Assembly (NCBI GenBank): GCA_003278805.1
Contig: QCDC01000001.1
Span: forward strand, 1-64,000
From: Pelagibacteraceae bacterium AG-349-L17
GTDB taxonomy: Bacteria > Pseudomonadota > Alphaproteobacteria > Pelagibacterales > Pelagibacteraceae
Direction: 5' to 3'
Length of the DNA stretch: 64,000 nucleotides
Each line of letters starts with the position of its first letter. Position 1 is the first letter of the stretch. Shown here in pieces: positions 17,254 to 26,035 of this stretch. Position numbers and translations under genes: made by a program. The notes beneath the pieces are model-generated. The model saw nothing but the letters and a program-made list of their open reading frames with translations. It searched no databases and was not told the DNA's origin.

Positions 17254-19468
17254 CCAAAGGTTTGCCAGTCGACAATGTGTGTTTAATTCTTTCTTGAGTT
17301 TGTTTTGTTTCTATCAATCTCATAAAAGAGTCTAGTTCTAATTTATACAGATCATCCTCTGACAATACTTTTTCAATAGTAGTGTCTCCACCACTTAAAA
17401 CGTTTGCAAGCTCAGTTCCAACATGCATACCATGATCTAAAATTACCTTGTCGTTGTATAATTTCTCTAAAACCTTAACCATTTTATCTTTCAACGGCTT
17501 TCCAGAAAGTTTGAATTTGCACTCTTCTGGAGGAACAAAATCATTATTTTGATCTATTAAATTTTTTGATTCCTCAAAAAGACTGTTTCTGTTCATTATT
17601 TTTTTGTCTTCTGATCTTAAATACTTTAATGGCTCAGCCTCGATTGGAGATGTAGCTGTTTTAGCATAACCAATAATATCAAAAACTTTTAGCGGTGCAT
17701 AGTCTGGATCTGATTTTGCTTCTTCAGTTTGTGACCATCTCCACAACATTTCTTTACATCCACCACCTGCTGGAACTAATCCAACAATAGTTTCAACTAA
17801 ACCAATAACTAAATTTGTATGTGAGGCAACAAAATTACTTTGAACTAAGACTTCAAATCCTCCTCCAAGCGTAAGTCCAGAAGGAGCTGATACAACTGGG
17901 TACTTAGAGTACTTTAGGGTTTTACAAGTATCTTGAAAATATTTGATGAATTTTTCAATTGATTTGAAATCTCCTTTGTCAGCAAAATTCATGGTATAAC
18001 TTAAATTAACACCTGCTGAAAATTGCATGCTTTCATTAATTATTATTAAGGGTTTGTCAGTTGCATTTTTCAATGCATCCATTGAGTTATAATCTAATGC
18101 ACAAGCTTTTGTTGTGAATTCAACAATATTAAAATCTTTAAATCGATGAATTTCAGCTGAATTATTTTTATCCAGTTTAATTGCTGATGGTCTTATTTTT
18201 CCTAAAGTTTGAATGTCTGTATAAAGTTGTCTTTCTCCATAAAAATTTTCATTTTTTGTTTTTGATAAGTTTTCTAAAAAATTGTTTTTTTCAAAACTAT
18301 CAATTCTTTCAAAGAAATTCTTGACTCCTATAGATTTTAACATTTCAAAAGGACCCATTGCCCAATTAAAACCAAGCCTCATAGCTTCATCAATATCATT
18401 AAACTTATCGGTAATTCCTGGAACCAGTGAAGATGCATATTTAATTATTTTTGAAATTACAATCCAAGCATACTCACCATACTTATCTTTTTGATTAATT
18501 AAATTATTGATGTCAACAGTGTCAATTCCTAAATCTATTTTTTTTGTTGCTGAATACTCTCCTGTTTCTAAATTAATTGCTTCTAAAATTTTTTGATCTC
18601 CACTTTTATTTATTCTATAAAAGCCACCTTTTCCTTTACGCCCTGTATATCCTGTCTCAATTAATTTTTTAACTAATGGAATTTCTTTTGCAACCATTTG
18701 AAATTCATCTTTATCTGAAAGTTCTTTGATAAAGCTTTTTAATACATCAGCCATCAAATCTATTCCAATTAAGTCATATAATCCAAATACTCCTGTTTTA
18801 GGTATGCCCATTGGCCTACCAAAAACTGCATCTGCCTCTTCTATTGAAAGTTTCATTTTGAATGCTTCTGTCATAGCAACTTGCATAGCATAAACACCTA
18901 TTCTATTCCCAAGAAAACCAGGTGTGTCATTACAAACAATAGCTCCTTTACCCAACTCAATTTCACAAAAATTTTTTAGAGAGTTAATTTTATTTAAATC
19001 ATTATTTTCATTTTTAACTATTTCTAACAACCCCATGTACCTAACAGGATTAAAAAAATGAGTTATACAAAAATCTTTTTTTTCTTCACCAGATAATTTT
19101 TCAGATAAAACTTTGATTGGAATAGAAGATGTATTTGATGAAACTATTGCACCTTTTTTTCTGTTCTTAAATATCTTCTCATAAATATTATGTTTAATAT
19201 CAATTCTTTCAACTACTGCCTCTACAACCCAATCTGCATCTTTTACAACATCAAAATTTTCATCAATATTCCCAATGTTAATTTTGTCAATTTTGCTTTT
19301 ATCTATCAGCAAAGGAGGTCTTGATTTATAAATTCTTTCTCTAGCTTTTTCACTAATTTCAGTAGTCAAATCTAAAAGAGTAACTGGTATCCCTGCATTA
19401 CATAAATGTGCAGCAATCCCGCTTCCCATGGTACCAGAGCCAATAACAACTACTTTTTTAATTTCCAT
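17246..19468 (-). CDS. 3-hydroxyacyl-CoA dehydrogenase / enoyl-CoA hydratase fusion (FadN type)
   Basis: A 740-residue beta-oxidation fusion. The NAD-binding 3-hydroxyacyl-CoA dehydrogenase domain comes first (VVVIGSGTMGSGIAAHLCNAG, then THFFNPVRYMGLLEIV), followed by its C-terminal helical domains (GKGGFYR, GFNWAMGPFEML), and an enoyl-CoA hydratase/crotonase domain at about 430-640 (ALDYNSMDAL, SAPSGLTLGGGFEV, GLVPAGGGCKEML). This order is opposite to E. coli FadB and matches FadN-type proteins. The ATG at 19468 is preferred to a TTG one codon upstream. No thiolase or acyl-CoA dehydrogenase is visible in the window. Confidence 0.9.
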   Translation of the reverse strand: MEIKKVVVIGSGTMGSGIAAHLCNAGIPVTLLDLTTEISEKARERIYKSRPPLLIDKSKIDKINIGNIDENFDVVKDADWVVEAVVERIDIKHNIYEKIFKNRKKGAIVSSNTSSIPIKVLSEKLSGEEKKDFCITHFFNPVRYMGLLEIVKNENNDLNKINSLKNFCEIELGKGAIVCNDTPGFLGNRIGVYAMQVAMTEAFKMKLSIEEADAVFGRPMGIPKTGVFGLYDLIGIDLMADVLKSFIKELSDKDEFQMVAKEIPLVKKLIETGYTGRKGKGGFYRINKSGDQKILEAINLETGEYSATKKIDLGIDTVDINNLINQKDKYGEYAWIVISKIIKYASSLVPGITDKFNDIDEAMRLGFNWAMGPFEMLKSIGVKNFFERIDSFEKNNFLENLSKTKNENFYGERQLYTDIQTLGKIRPSAIKLDKNNSAEIHRFKDFNIVEFTTKACALDYNSMDALKNATDKPLIIINESMQFSAGVNLSYTMNFADKGDFKSIEKFIKYFQDTCKTLKYSKYPVVSAPSGLTLGGGFEVLVQSNFVASHTNLVIGLVETIVGLVPAGGGCKEMLWRWSQTEEAKSDPDYAPLKVFDIIGYAKTATSPIEAEPLKYLRSEDKKIMNRNSLFEESKNLIDQNNDFVPPEECKFKLSGKPLKDKMVKVLEKLYNDKVILDHGMHVGTELANVLSGGDTTIEKVLSEDDLYKLELDSFMRLIETKQTQERIKHTLSTGKPLVN

Positions 19469-19504
19469 CAAAACTTCTATATATGAATAAATTATTTTGG
19501 TAAA

Positions 19505-20359
19505 TTATCTATTTATTCCTCTTAATCTTTCAGATCTTCTTCTTAATAATTCAGCACTTATTAATATTAAGGTAGATAAAATAATTAAACATGTTGCAAC
19601 AGCTAGAATTGTGGGACTCAATTGTTCTCTTAATCCAGTCCACATTTGAATTGGAATAGTAGTGTTTTCTAATCCTGCTAAGAACAATACTACTACGACT
19701 TCATCAAAAGAGGTAACAAACGCAAACAATCCACCAGAAATTACACCGGGTAATATTAATGGAAGAGTAATTTTCATAAAAGTATTTACTGGATTACTAC
19801 CTAAGCTTGCAGCTGCTCTTGTAACACTATGATCAAACCCAGAGAGTGTAGCTGTTACAGTGATGACGACAAATGGTGTTCCTAAAATTATATGCGCCAA
19901 AACTATTCCTGTATGTGTCGCTGCCAAACCAGCTTTTGCCATAAAAAAGAAAATTGCAACACCAGATATAATTAAAGGGACAATCATGGGAGATATTAAA
20001 GTTGCCATGATCAGACCCTTGTATGGCATATGTCTACTACTTAATCCTAAAGCAGCTAGTGTACCTAAAATTATTGAACCAATAGTAGCAAATATTGCAA
20101 TTATAAAACTATTTTTTGCAGCTAACCCCCAAGGATTTTTTGTTCCATAAATCATGTCGTTGTACCATCTTAGAGAGAATGCGTCTGGGTCTAGATTTTT
20201 CATACCCTCAGAAAATACTAAAAATTCTTCTGCATTAAATGACAGTGGAAAAATTACAAATAAGGGAGCAATTAAAAAGATAAAAACGAAAGTACATATA
20301 GTAATGTATATATAATGCCAAACTCTATATCTTGTCTCTGTATAACTTGGTAATGCCAT
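19505..20359 (-). CDS. potC: Polyamine-type ABC transporter permease
   Basis: A 284-residue inner-membrane permease with six predicted helices and the binding-protein-dependent EAA loop RAAASLGSNPVNTFMKITLPLILPG, which contacts the ATPase. The order after PotB and the length are as in PotC (about 265-285). It is the last gene of the PotADBC set and starts one base after the PotB stop. A long periplasmic loop after helix 1 (residues 40-80) is usual in this family. Confidence 0.9.
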   Translation of the reverse strand: MALPSYTETRYRVWHYIYITICTFVFIFLIAPLFVIFPLSFNAEEFLVFSEGMKNLDPDAFSLRWYNDMIYGTKNPWGLAAKNSFIIAIFATIGSIILGTLAALGLSSRHMPYKGLIMATLISPMIVPLIISGVAIFFFMAKAGLAATHTGIVLAHIILGTPFVVITVTATLSGFDHSVTRAAASLGSNPVNTFMKITLPLILPGVISGGLFAFVTSFDEVVVVLFLAGLENTTIPIQMWTGLREQLSPTILAVATCLIILSTLILISAELLRRRSERLRGINR

Positions 20360-20360
20360 A

Positions 20361-21626
20361 TTATCCTAATTTAATATTATCTACTCCAACTAATTTATTA
20401 TAAATCCAATAAATAACTAACACTCCAGTTAAAAGCATCAATCCCATAGCTGAAGCAAAGCTCCAATCAAGAGTTGTTTTCATATGAAATGCAATTTGAT
20501 TGCTAATTAAAGTTCCCGATGCACCACCCACCAAAGCTGGAGTAATATAATAACCTATTGCTAAAATGAAAACCAACAAACATCCAGCCCCAATTCCTGG
20601 TATTGTCAATGGAAAATAAACTTTCCAAAAAGCAACAAAAGGTGTTCCACCTAAAGACTTTCCAGCTCTCATTAAACTTGGAGATATAGTTTTCATAACA
20701 CTGTAAAGTGGGAGAACCATAAAAGGTAACAATATCTGGGTCATAGCGACATAAGTTCCAACCTTGTTGTACATCATCTCAGGTCTATTATCATCTGATA
20801 CTAAACCAATCATTACAAAGAAATCATTTACTAGACCTTGTTGCTGTAGCAAAATCATCCAACTTGCTGTCCTAACAAGTAAAGATGTCCAGAAAGGAAG
20901 CAATACACAAATCATTAGTAAATTGCTATATTTCATTGGAAGTGTTGCTAATAGATGAGCAATCGGATACCCCATAAAAAAGCAAAAAAGTGTAACAAAA
21001 AAGGCTATTTCCAAAGTTCTAAGCCATAAAATTCTATGAATTCTTCTATCTTCATCTACTTGAGCAATACTTCCATCAGGAGCAAAATACATATCCATTC
21101 CCTTTAAATATTTTGCCATCGTATATGGAGGAGCTGTCCTTTTAATTGCCTGCCAGTACTCTACACTTCTCCATCTTTTATGAACTTTCATTAACTGCTC
21201 TTTAATATTTGCATTCTCATCTATTTTTTTTCTTTTAATTTGTCTTAAAAGTTTTTTAGTTATTGAGTTAAAGCCATTTTTTTCTTTATTTAATCTTTGA
21301 CCAAGCTTGCCTTGTTCTTGTTTTTTAACTAATAATTTAAAATCAAAGTAAAATGCAGAAAATACCTCTTCCGGTGGAAGCTCATCTAAATTCTCCCATT
21401 TTTCCATAGCTTTGAATGTCTTGGGAAGCATATTAGTAATCATTTTATCATCAACGCTTCTCATAAACATATCACCAATAGGAAAAATATATGTAATGAT
21501 AAGAAACAGTAATAATGGAGCAACAAGAAGAAAAGCTTTTATTTTATTCTTCTTTTCTGCTTTTTTTAAACTGACCTCTAATGGTATTCCGTCAGTAGTT
21601 AAAATTTGTTTTGTTTCAGAGCTCAT
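20361..21626 (-). CDS. potB: Polyamine-type ABC transporter permease with extended loop
   Basis: A 421-residue permease of the PotB type. The first helix (about 30-51) is separated from the rest by a hydrophilic stretch of about 150 residues rich in Lys and Glu, then five helices follow with the EAA loop RAGKSLGGTPFVAFWKVYFPLTIPG. E. coli PotB is only about 285 residues, so the periplasmic insertion is the striking difference. The ATG directly follows a terminator hairpin and its run of seven T residues, leaving no visible Shine-Dalgarno site. The partner PotC starts one base after the stop. Confidence 0.9.
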   Translation of the reverse strand: MSSETKQILTTDGIPLEVSLKKAEKKNKIKAFLLVAPLLLFLIITYIFPIGDMFMRSVDDKMITNMLPKTFKAMEKWENLDELPPEEVFSAFYFDFKLLVKKQEQGKLGQRLNKEKNGFNSITKKLLRQIKRKKIDENANIKEQLMKVHKRWRSVEYWQAIKRTAPPYTMAKYLKGMDMYFAPDGSIAQVDEDRRIHRILWLRTLEIAFFVTLFCFFMGYPIAHLLATLPMKYSNLLMICVLLPFWTSLLVRTASWMILLQQQGLVNDFFVMIGLVSDDNRPEMMYNKVGTYVAMTQILLPFMVLPLYSVMKTISPSLMRAGKSLGGTPFVAFWKVYFPLTIPGIGAGCLLVFILAIGYYITPALVGGASGTLISNQIAFHMKTTLDWSFASAMGLMLLTGVLVIYWIYNKLVGVDNIKLG

Positions 21627-21659
21627 AAAAAAATAGGGCGGTTAGTTATAACCGCCCTA
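21627..21659 (-). terminator. Intrinsic terminator or attenuator between potD and potB
   Basis: On the minus strand an 11-bp perfect stem (arms 21649-21659 and 21634-21644, TAGGGCGGTTA type) with a 4-base loop is followed by seven T residues that touch the potB start codon. It lies 35 bases after the potD stop. It should stop most transcripts after the binding-protein gene and let a minority read into the permeases. Confidence 0.85.
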
Positions 21660-21694
21660 AATATATTATATAAATTCAGTGTTTAAAACTGAAA

Positions 21695-22813
21695 TTATAG
21701 GCCTGCTTTCATTGCTTCCCACTTTTCACTTATCTCAGTATTGTTATCAGCCCAGAAGAATGGGTCTACTAAGAAATAGTTTTTAGTATTTGCAGGAGCA
21801 GTTGGCATTTGAGGCATCATCTCTGTTTTACCATCTTTGTACCATGGCTCACCAGCTTTGATTACTTCAAGAGAAGATTTTCTCCAAGGAGCATATGCAA
21901 TATACTTAGCACTTCCAGCTAACATTTCAGTGTTAGTCATCATAGCTAAAGCTTTTTTAGCATTTGCTTCATCTGGACCACCTTTAACAAGTGCGAAATA
22001 CTCATAGTCAAGACCTTGACCATCCCATACTTGTTTAATTGGTGCACCTTCACCTATTTCAGCATTAAAGAATCTTCCGTTCCAACCAGTTGCCATAACA
22101 ACTTCACCAGCAACTAATAATTCAGGTGGTTGAGCACCTGCAGACCAGAACACACATCCACCATTTGGATCTGTACAAAGTTTCTTAATTTTATTCATAG
22201 CTCTATCGATACCACCGTCAGCTTCAAGTTTTCTGTAGATTAACTCTCCACCTTTACCCATTTTTACACCGTCAGCGGCTAATGCTATTTCTAAATTTGT
22301 TAAAGCACTATTGTAGATTGCTCTTTTTCCTGGGAATCTTTTAGTGTTAAAGAAGTCTTTAATTGTCTTAGGCTCTTTACCACCAAATGCTCTTGTGTCA
22401 AAAGCATAGTTCCAAGAATATAAAATATTACCTACAGCACATTCACTAGGCATTCCTGTAAAGAAATCTTCACTTGCAGGAGTTCCGTCTGGTGCAGCTG
22501 GAAAGTCTTTGTCAAAATCAAATTTAACAAATAAACCTTCATCACATCCGTTAATAGTATCGAATGCAAATAAGTCTATAATATCCCAAGTTATAGCACC
22601 TGCTTCTTTTTGTGCTTTGATTTCTGATAAACCACCAGAATAGTCGACCCAGTTGATATCTATTCCTAGTGCTTTAGCAGTTGGATCACCATACCCTAGC
22701 TTTTGAGACTCTGTATATGCTCCACCCCATGATGCTACAGTAACAGCAAAGGCTGAAGAAGTTAGAGACACAACAAAAGAAAGAGCTAGTAATAACTTAC
22801 TTATTTTTCTCAT
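21695..22813 (-). CDS. potD: Polyamine-type periplasmic binding protein
   Basis: A 372-residue periplasmic solute-binding protein. The signal peptide MRKISKLLLALSFVVSLTSS ends at AFA (residue 23), and the mature protein starts VTVASWGGAYTESQ, a PotD/PotF-family opening. Later blocks include ILYSWNYAFDTRAFGG and VMATGWNGRFFNAE. It captures polyamines or a similar amine for PotABC. The start is fixed by a strong GGAGGA site 4-10 bases upstream. It is followed by a terminator before potB, so it is expected to be expressed well above the permeases. Confidence 0.88.
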   Translation of the reverse strand: MRKISKLLLALSFVVSLTSSAFAVTVASWGGAYTESQKLGYGDPTAKALGIDINWVDYSGGLSEIKAQKEAGAITWDIIDLFAFDTINGCDEGLFVKFDFDKDFPAAPDGTPASEDFFTGMPSECAVGNILYSWNYAFDTRAFGGKEPKTIKDFFNTKRFPGKRAIYNSALTNLEIALAADGVKMGKGGELIYRKLEADGGIDRAMNKIKKLCTDPNGGCVFWSAGAQPPELLVAGEVVMATGWNGRFFNAEIGEGAPIKQVWDGQGLDYEYFALVKGGPDEANAKKALAMMTNTEMLAGSAKYIAYAPWRKSSLEVIKAGEPWYKDGKTEMMPQMPTAPANTKNYFLVDPFFWADNNTEISEKWEAMKAGL

Positions 22814-22816
22814 TAT

Positions 22817-22822
22817 TCCTCC
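22817..22822 (-). promoter_or_regulatory. Strong Shine-Dalgarno site of potD
   Basis: GGAGGA on the minus strand with three bases before the ATG at 22813. It is one of the strongest ribosome sites in the window and contrasts with potB, which has none that I can see. Confidence 0.7.
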
Positions 22823-22884
22823 GTTTAAACGTTGATATAAATTAATTTATATAATTAAAAGTACAACAAATAGCTAAACTGAAG

Positions 22885-22907
22885 TCAACAGCTGATTTTG
22901 CTGTTGA
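22885..22907 (-). other. Hairpin between potA and potD
   Basis: An 8-bp perfect inverted repeat (TCAACAGC / GCTGTTGA) with a 7-base loop, 24 bases after the potA stop in the 118-base potA-potD gap. In the minus-strand transcript no U-run follows, so it is unlikely to be a simple terminator; an RNA-stability or processing hairpin is more likely. Confidence 0.4.
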
Positions 22908-22931
22908 TATATATAATTTTTTTATTGAAAA

Positions 22932-24017
22932 TTATTTTGGATCTAATGCTCTTGCATCAGTACTGTTCCAACCAATATTTATATCTTGACTGACTTTTAG
23001 CTCTAAATTGGACGTACTATTAGGCACTTTAAGGATGAATTCTGAACTACCCAAAAGATTTAATCTTACTCTTGTATGGTCACCATGATAAATTACTTCT
23101 TCTATTTTTCCAGTAAACATATTATCCATTTTATCTATTGGATTTATTAGAGCTCTTTCGGGTCTTAATGAGACTGTTGTTTTTTCACCTTTAGACTTAA
23201 CAGAAATTGGATTAGCTAATATTTCTGAATTAGCTAATTTAACTTTGCATTTATCTTTTGCAATATCAACTACCTCTCCATTAAATGTATTATTTTCACC
23301 AATAAACTCAGCAACAAAAGAATTTACTGGTTTCTCATAAAGTTCTGCTGGATTTGAAAGTTGTTGAACTTTTCCATCATTAAATACTGCAATCCTATTT
23401 GACATAGTTAATGCCTCACTTTGATCATGAGTTACATATACAACTGTTACACCAATACTTTCATGAATATGTTTGATTTCGTATTGCATGCTTTCTCTTA
23501 AATTTTTATCTAATGCTCCCAAAGGTTCATCCATCAATACGACTGCTGGATCAAACACTAAAGCTCTTGCAACTGCAACCCTTTGTTGCTGACCACCTGA
23601 AAGTTGAGCTGGCATTCTAGTTTCAAATCCACTCAATGAAACCATCGATAATGCTTTATCAACTTTTTTATCTATTTCATCTTTTTCAACTTTTCTTACT
23701 CTTAATGGAAAAGCTAAGTTTTCATAAACAGTCATATGCGGAAACAATGCATAGTTTTGAAATACCATACCAATACCTCTTTTATGGGGTGGAATGTTTG
23801 AAATTATATTTCCATCTAATAATATTTCACCATGAGTAGGTGTTTCGAAACCAGCTAACATCATTAAGCATGTAGTTTTACCTGAACCAGATGGCCCAAG
23901 CATCGTTATGAATTCCCCTTCTGCAATATCTAGCTGGAGATCTTTAACGACAAGAACTTTTCCATCATAACTTTTATCTACTTTATCAAATTTTACAAAT
24001 TCTGGATTTTTAGACAT
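22932..24017 (-). CDS. potA: Polyamine-type ABC transporter ATPase
   Basis: A 361-residue ABC ATPase. The Walker A is LGPSGSGKTT (about 40-49), the signature is LSGGQQQRVAVARAL, Walker B is VVLMDEPLGALD, and the switch His is in VYVTHDQSEALT. The C-terminal third (about 245-361) is a TOBE/regulatory domain, as in PotA. It energises PotBC. It leads the transporter genes on this strand and lies 45 bases after the ectoine-hydrolase-like gene, so the two sets may share a transcript. Confidence 0.93.
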   Translation of the reverse strand: MSKNPEFVKFDKVDKSYDGKVLVVKDLQLDIAEGEFITMLGPSGSGKTTCLMMLAGFETPTHGEILLDGNIISNIPPHKRGIGMVFQNYALFPHMTVYENLAFPLRVRKVEKDEIDKKVDKALSMVSLSGFETRMPAQLSGGQQQRVAVARALVFDPAVVLMDEPLGALDKNLRESMQYEIKHIHESIGVTVVYVTHDQSEALTMSNRIAVFNDGKVQQLSNPAELYEKPVNSFVAEFIGENNTFNGEVVDIAKDKCKVKLANSEILANPISVKSKGEKTTVSLRPERALINPIDKMDNMFTGKIEEVIYHGDHTRVRLNLLGSSEFILKVPNSTSNLELKVSQDINIGWNSTDARALDPK

Positions 24018-24062
24018 AAAGGTGAATATAAAACATTTGTGTTAATGGATTTCAATAGCTAA

Positions 24063-25232
24063 TTAACTCTTTATATGAAGCTCTTTTGGAAAATTGCAAA
24101 ATAATTCTGATCCATTCTTAGTAACTCTAATAGCCTCTGAAGCTTCAACCCCCCAGTCTCCAAACTGCATTACAGCTATCATATGAAAACAAACATTGGG
24201 CTCAAGAACAGTCATGTCTCCTTTATAAATATTAAGTGTATGCTCGCCCCAATCAGGAGGATAACCAATTCCAATCGAATAACCTGTTCTAGATTTTTTT
24301 TCTATTCCATACTTATCTAGAATTTTCCAAAAAGCTTGGGCCACATCATCTGCTGTATTTCCAGGTTTGATTGCACTAATTCCAGCATTCAGTGCTTCGA
24401 TAGTTTTATTCATTGTATCAATCTTTAATTGATTAGGTTTTCCTAGCAAAACTGTTCTAGCCATCGGAGCATGATATCTCTTATAAACTCCAGATAATTC
24501 AATAATTGTAGCCTCTCCTTCTACAAATTTGTCTTGAGTTGCTGTTAAATGTGAAGCTGAAGTTCCTTTTCCTGTAGGAAGTAAAGTTGCAATGCTAGAA
24601 TATTCTCCACCAAATTCCTCTGTACCATAAAATAATGTTTTTTGAATTTCACCTACAGCATCACACTGTCTAATACCTGGTTTAATTACTTCCATTGCAG
24701 TTTTCATTCCTTTTTCTGATATTTTTGCGGCAGATTTCATAAAACCAATTTCAGCATCAGATTTAACCAACCTTGCCCAATTAACTAAACGATCACTATC
24801 CTTTATTTGTGCGTTTGGTAATCCCTGTTTAATTTTTTCATAACAGAATGCAGTAAAATAATGGGCATCCATTTCAACACCTATATTTAGTTTGTCCCAC
24901 TTTCTCTCTTTAATTATTTCAACTAAATAATCATAAGGATGTTTCGGCCATTTATGAACGTAATTTTCATCGTAAACAATAACACTTTCTTTTTTTAAGT
25001 AAGTTGTAATATACGCGCCACCAGCATCCTGTGCTCTTACAAAACATAAAGGTTCATCTGCATCTATATGAACAATAGCACATTGAGCATAATAAAAGGA
25101 CCAGGCATCATAACCTGTTAAATAATTCATATTATTAGTATCATGTGAAATTAAAAGTTCGATGCCTTTTTCCAGCATCATTTTTTGAACTTTTTTTAAT
25201 CTTTGTTTGAATTCTTCTTTACTAAATGACAT
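24063..25232 (-). CDS. doeA: M24-family hydrolase, ectoine hydrolase (DoeA/EutD)-like
   Basis: A 389-residue pita-bread-fold protein with a creatinase-like N-terminal domain (1-155) and an M24 catalytic domain. The normal first two metal ligands (Asp, Asp) appear as Glu245 (IIELSG) and His254 (RYHAPMAR), while GYPPDWGEH and GVEASEAIRV are kept. This non-canonical pattern fits the creatinase/ectoine-hydrolase branch rather than proline aminopeptidases. The upstream partner (one-base TGATG overlap) is an EutA-like racemase-family protein, the pair seen in ectoine utilisation clusters. Ectoine ring opening is therefore the best guess. The ATG at 25232 is preferred to a TTG one codon earlier. Confidence 0.68.
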   Translation of the reverse strand: MSFSKEEFKQRLKKVQKMMLEKGIELLISHDTNNMNYLTGYDAWSFYYAQCAIVHIDADEPLCFVRAQDAGGAYITTYLKKESVIVYDENYVHKWPKHPYDYLVEIIKERKWDKLNIGVEMDAHYFTAFCYEKIKQGLPNAQIKDSDRLVNWARLVKSDAEIGFMKSAAKISEKGMKTAMEVIKPGIRQCDAVGEIQKTLFYGTEEFGGEYSSIATLLPTGKGTSASHLTATQDKFVEGEATIIELSGVYKRYHAPMARTVLLGKPNQLKIDTMNKTIEALNAGISAIKPGNTADDVAQAFWKILDKYGIEKKSRTGYSIGIGYPPDWGEHTLNIYKGDMTVLEPNVCFHMIAVMQFGDWGVEASEAIRVTKNGSELFCNFPKELHIKS

Positions 25233-25978
25233 CAATTTACTTGGAATAATTTTCCAAACCCTTCAACTGAATTATTTTTTTTTATTTTTACAAGGGTATC
25301 CCAAATTAAAGCCTGATTACTAGATAAAACTGTTGTATTTAATTTTTTTTCTAATTTATCGATAATTTCTAGAACTGGTAAAGCGGTGCATGAAACAAAT
25401 AAAGCATCTGCTCCATTCAAGTCTATTTTTGATAATACTTCATATAAATAATCTTGATCGACTTTTCCAATGTCATAATCATCTTGGATATCAAAATATG
25501 AATTTGAAGTAACTTCAAAACCTTCGCTTTTAAAATAATCTAAAACATCATCATTTAATTTTTTGCTATATGGTGTAAAAATTGAAACTTTCTTAATATT
25601 TAATTTCTTTAAAGCTTTAATAGCTGCGGTGCTAGGAGTTGAAACTTCTGCCATAGGCTTTGCGACTTTGACTTTTTTTTCTATTGAGCCATGACCAGCT
25701 GCAATAGTCCCCGAAGTACATCCATAAACTACACAATCCAAATCTTGATCTGGCAGAATGTCTTTTGTAACCTCAGTGATTTTATTAGACATTTTAATGA
25801 GGTTTTCTTTCGTGAGAGGGTTGTAGCACTCAATACGATTTACAAAGAAATCGATTTTTCTATTTTTAATCACATTAATGAAATCTTTTTCGATCATAAA
25901 GTCACTTGCAAGAGCAATTAAGCCAACTCTTGGATTGGCTTGGCCAATAAACTTTGGATCTATTTTTGTTGAATTCAT
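25232..25978 (-). CDS. Asp/Glu racemase superfamily protein, EutA/maleate-isomerase-like
   Basis: A 248-residue protein of the Asp/Glu/hydantoin racemase superfamily. Two candidate catalytic cysteines lie in VVYGCTSGT (Cys87) and FVSCTALP (Cys197), the arrangement of arylmalonate decarboxylase, maleate isomerase and EutA. In the ectoine/hydroxyectoine utilisation clusters EutA accompanies the hydrolase, and here it is translationally coupled to the DoeA-like gene. A role on hydroxyectoine or a related intermediate is inferred. The other usual genes of that pathway (eutB, eutC, doeB/eutE) are not in the window. Confidence 0.68.
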   Translation of the reverse strand: MNSTKIDPKFIGQANPRVGLIALASDFMIEKDFINVIKNRKIDFFVNRIECYNPLTKENLIKMSNKITEVTKDILPDQDLDCVVYGCTSGTIAAGHGSIEKKVKVAKPMAEVSTPSTAAIKALKKLNIKKVSIFTPYSKKLNDDVLDYFKSEGFEVTSNSYFDIQDDYDIGKVDQDYLYEVLSKIDLNGADALFVSCTALPVLEIIDKLEKKLNTTVLSSNQALIWDTLVKIKKNNSVEGFGKLFQVN

Positions 25979-26035
25979 ATTTTAAAAGGTGAATATATCA
26001 CAAGTTCTTTAATAATCATTAATATTAAAATAGGC

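Noticed and set aside
22885-22907. Hairpin after potA as a terminator
   Set aside because: The minus-strand RNA has no U-run after the stem, so I list it only as a hairpin.
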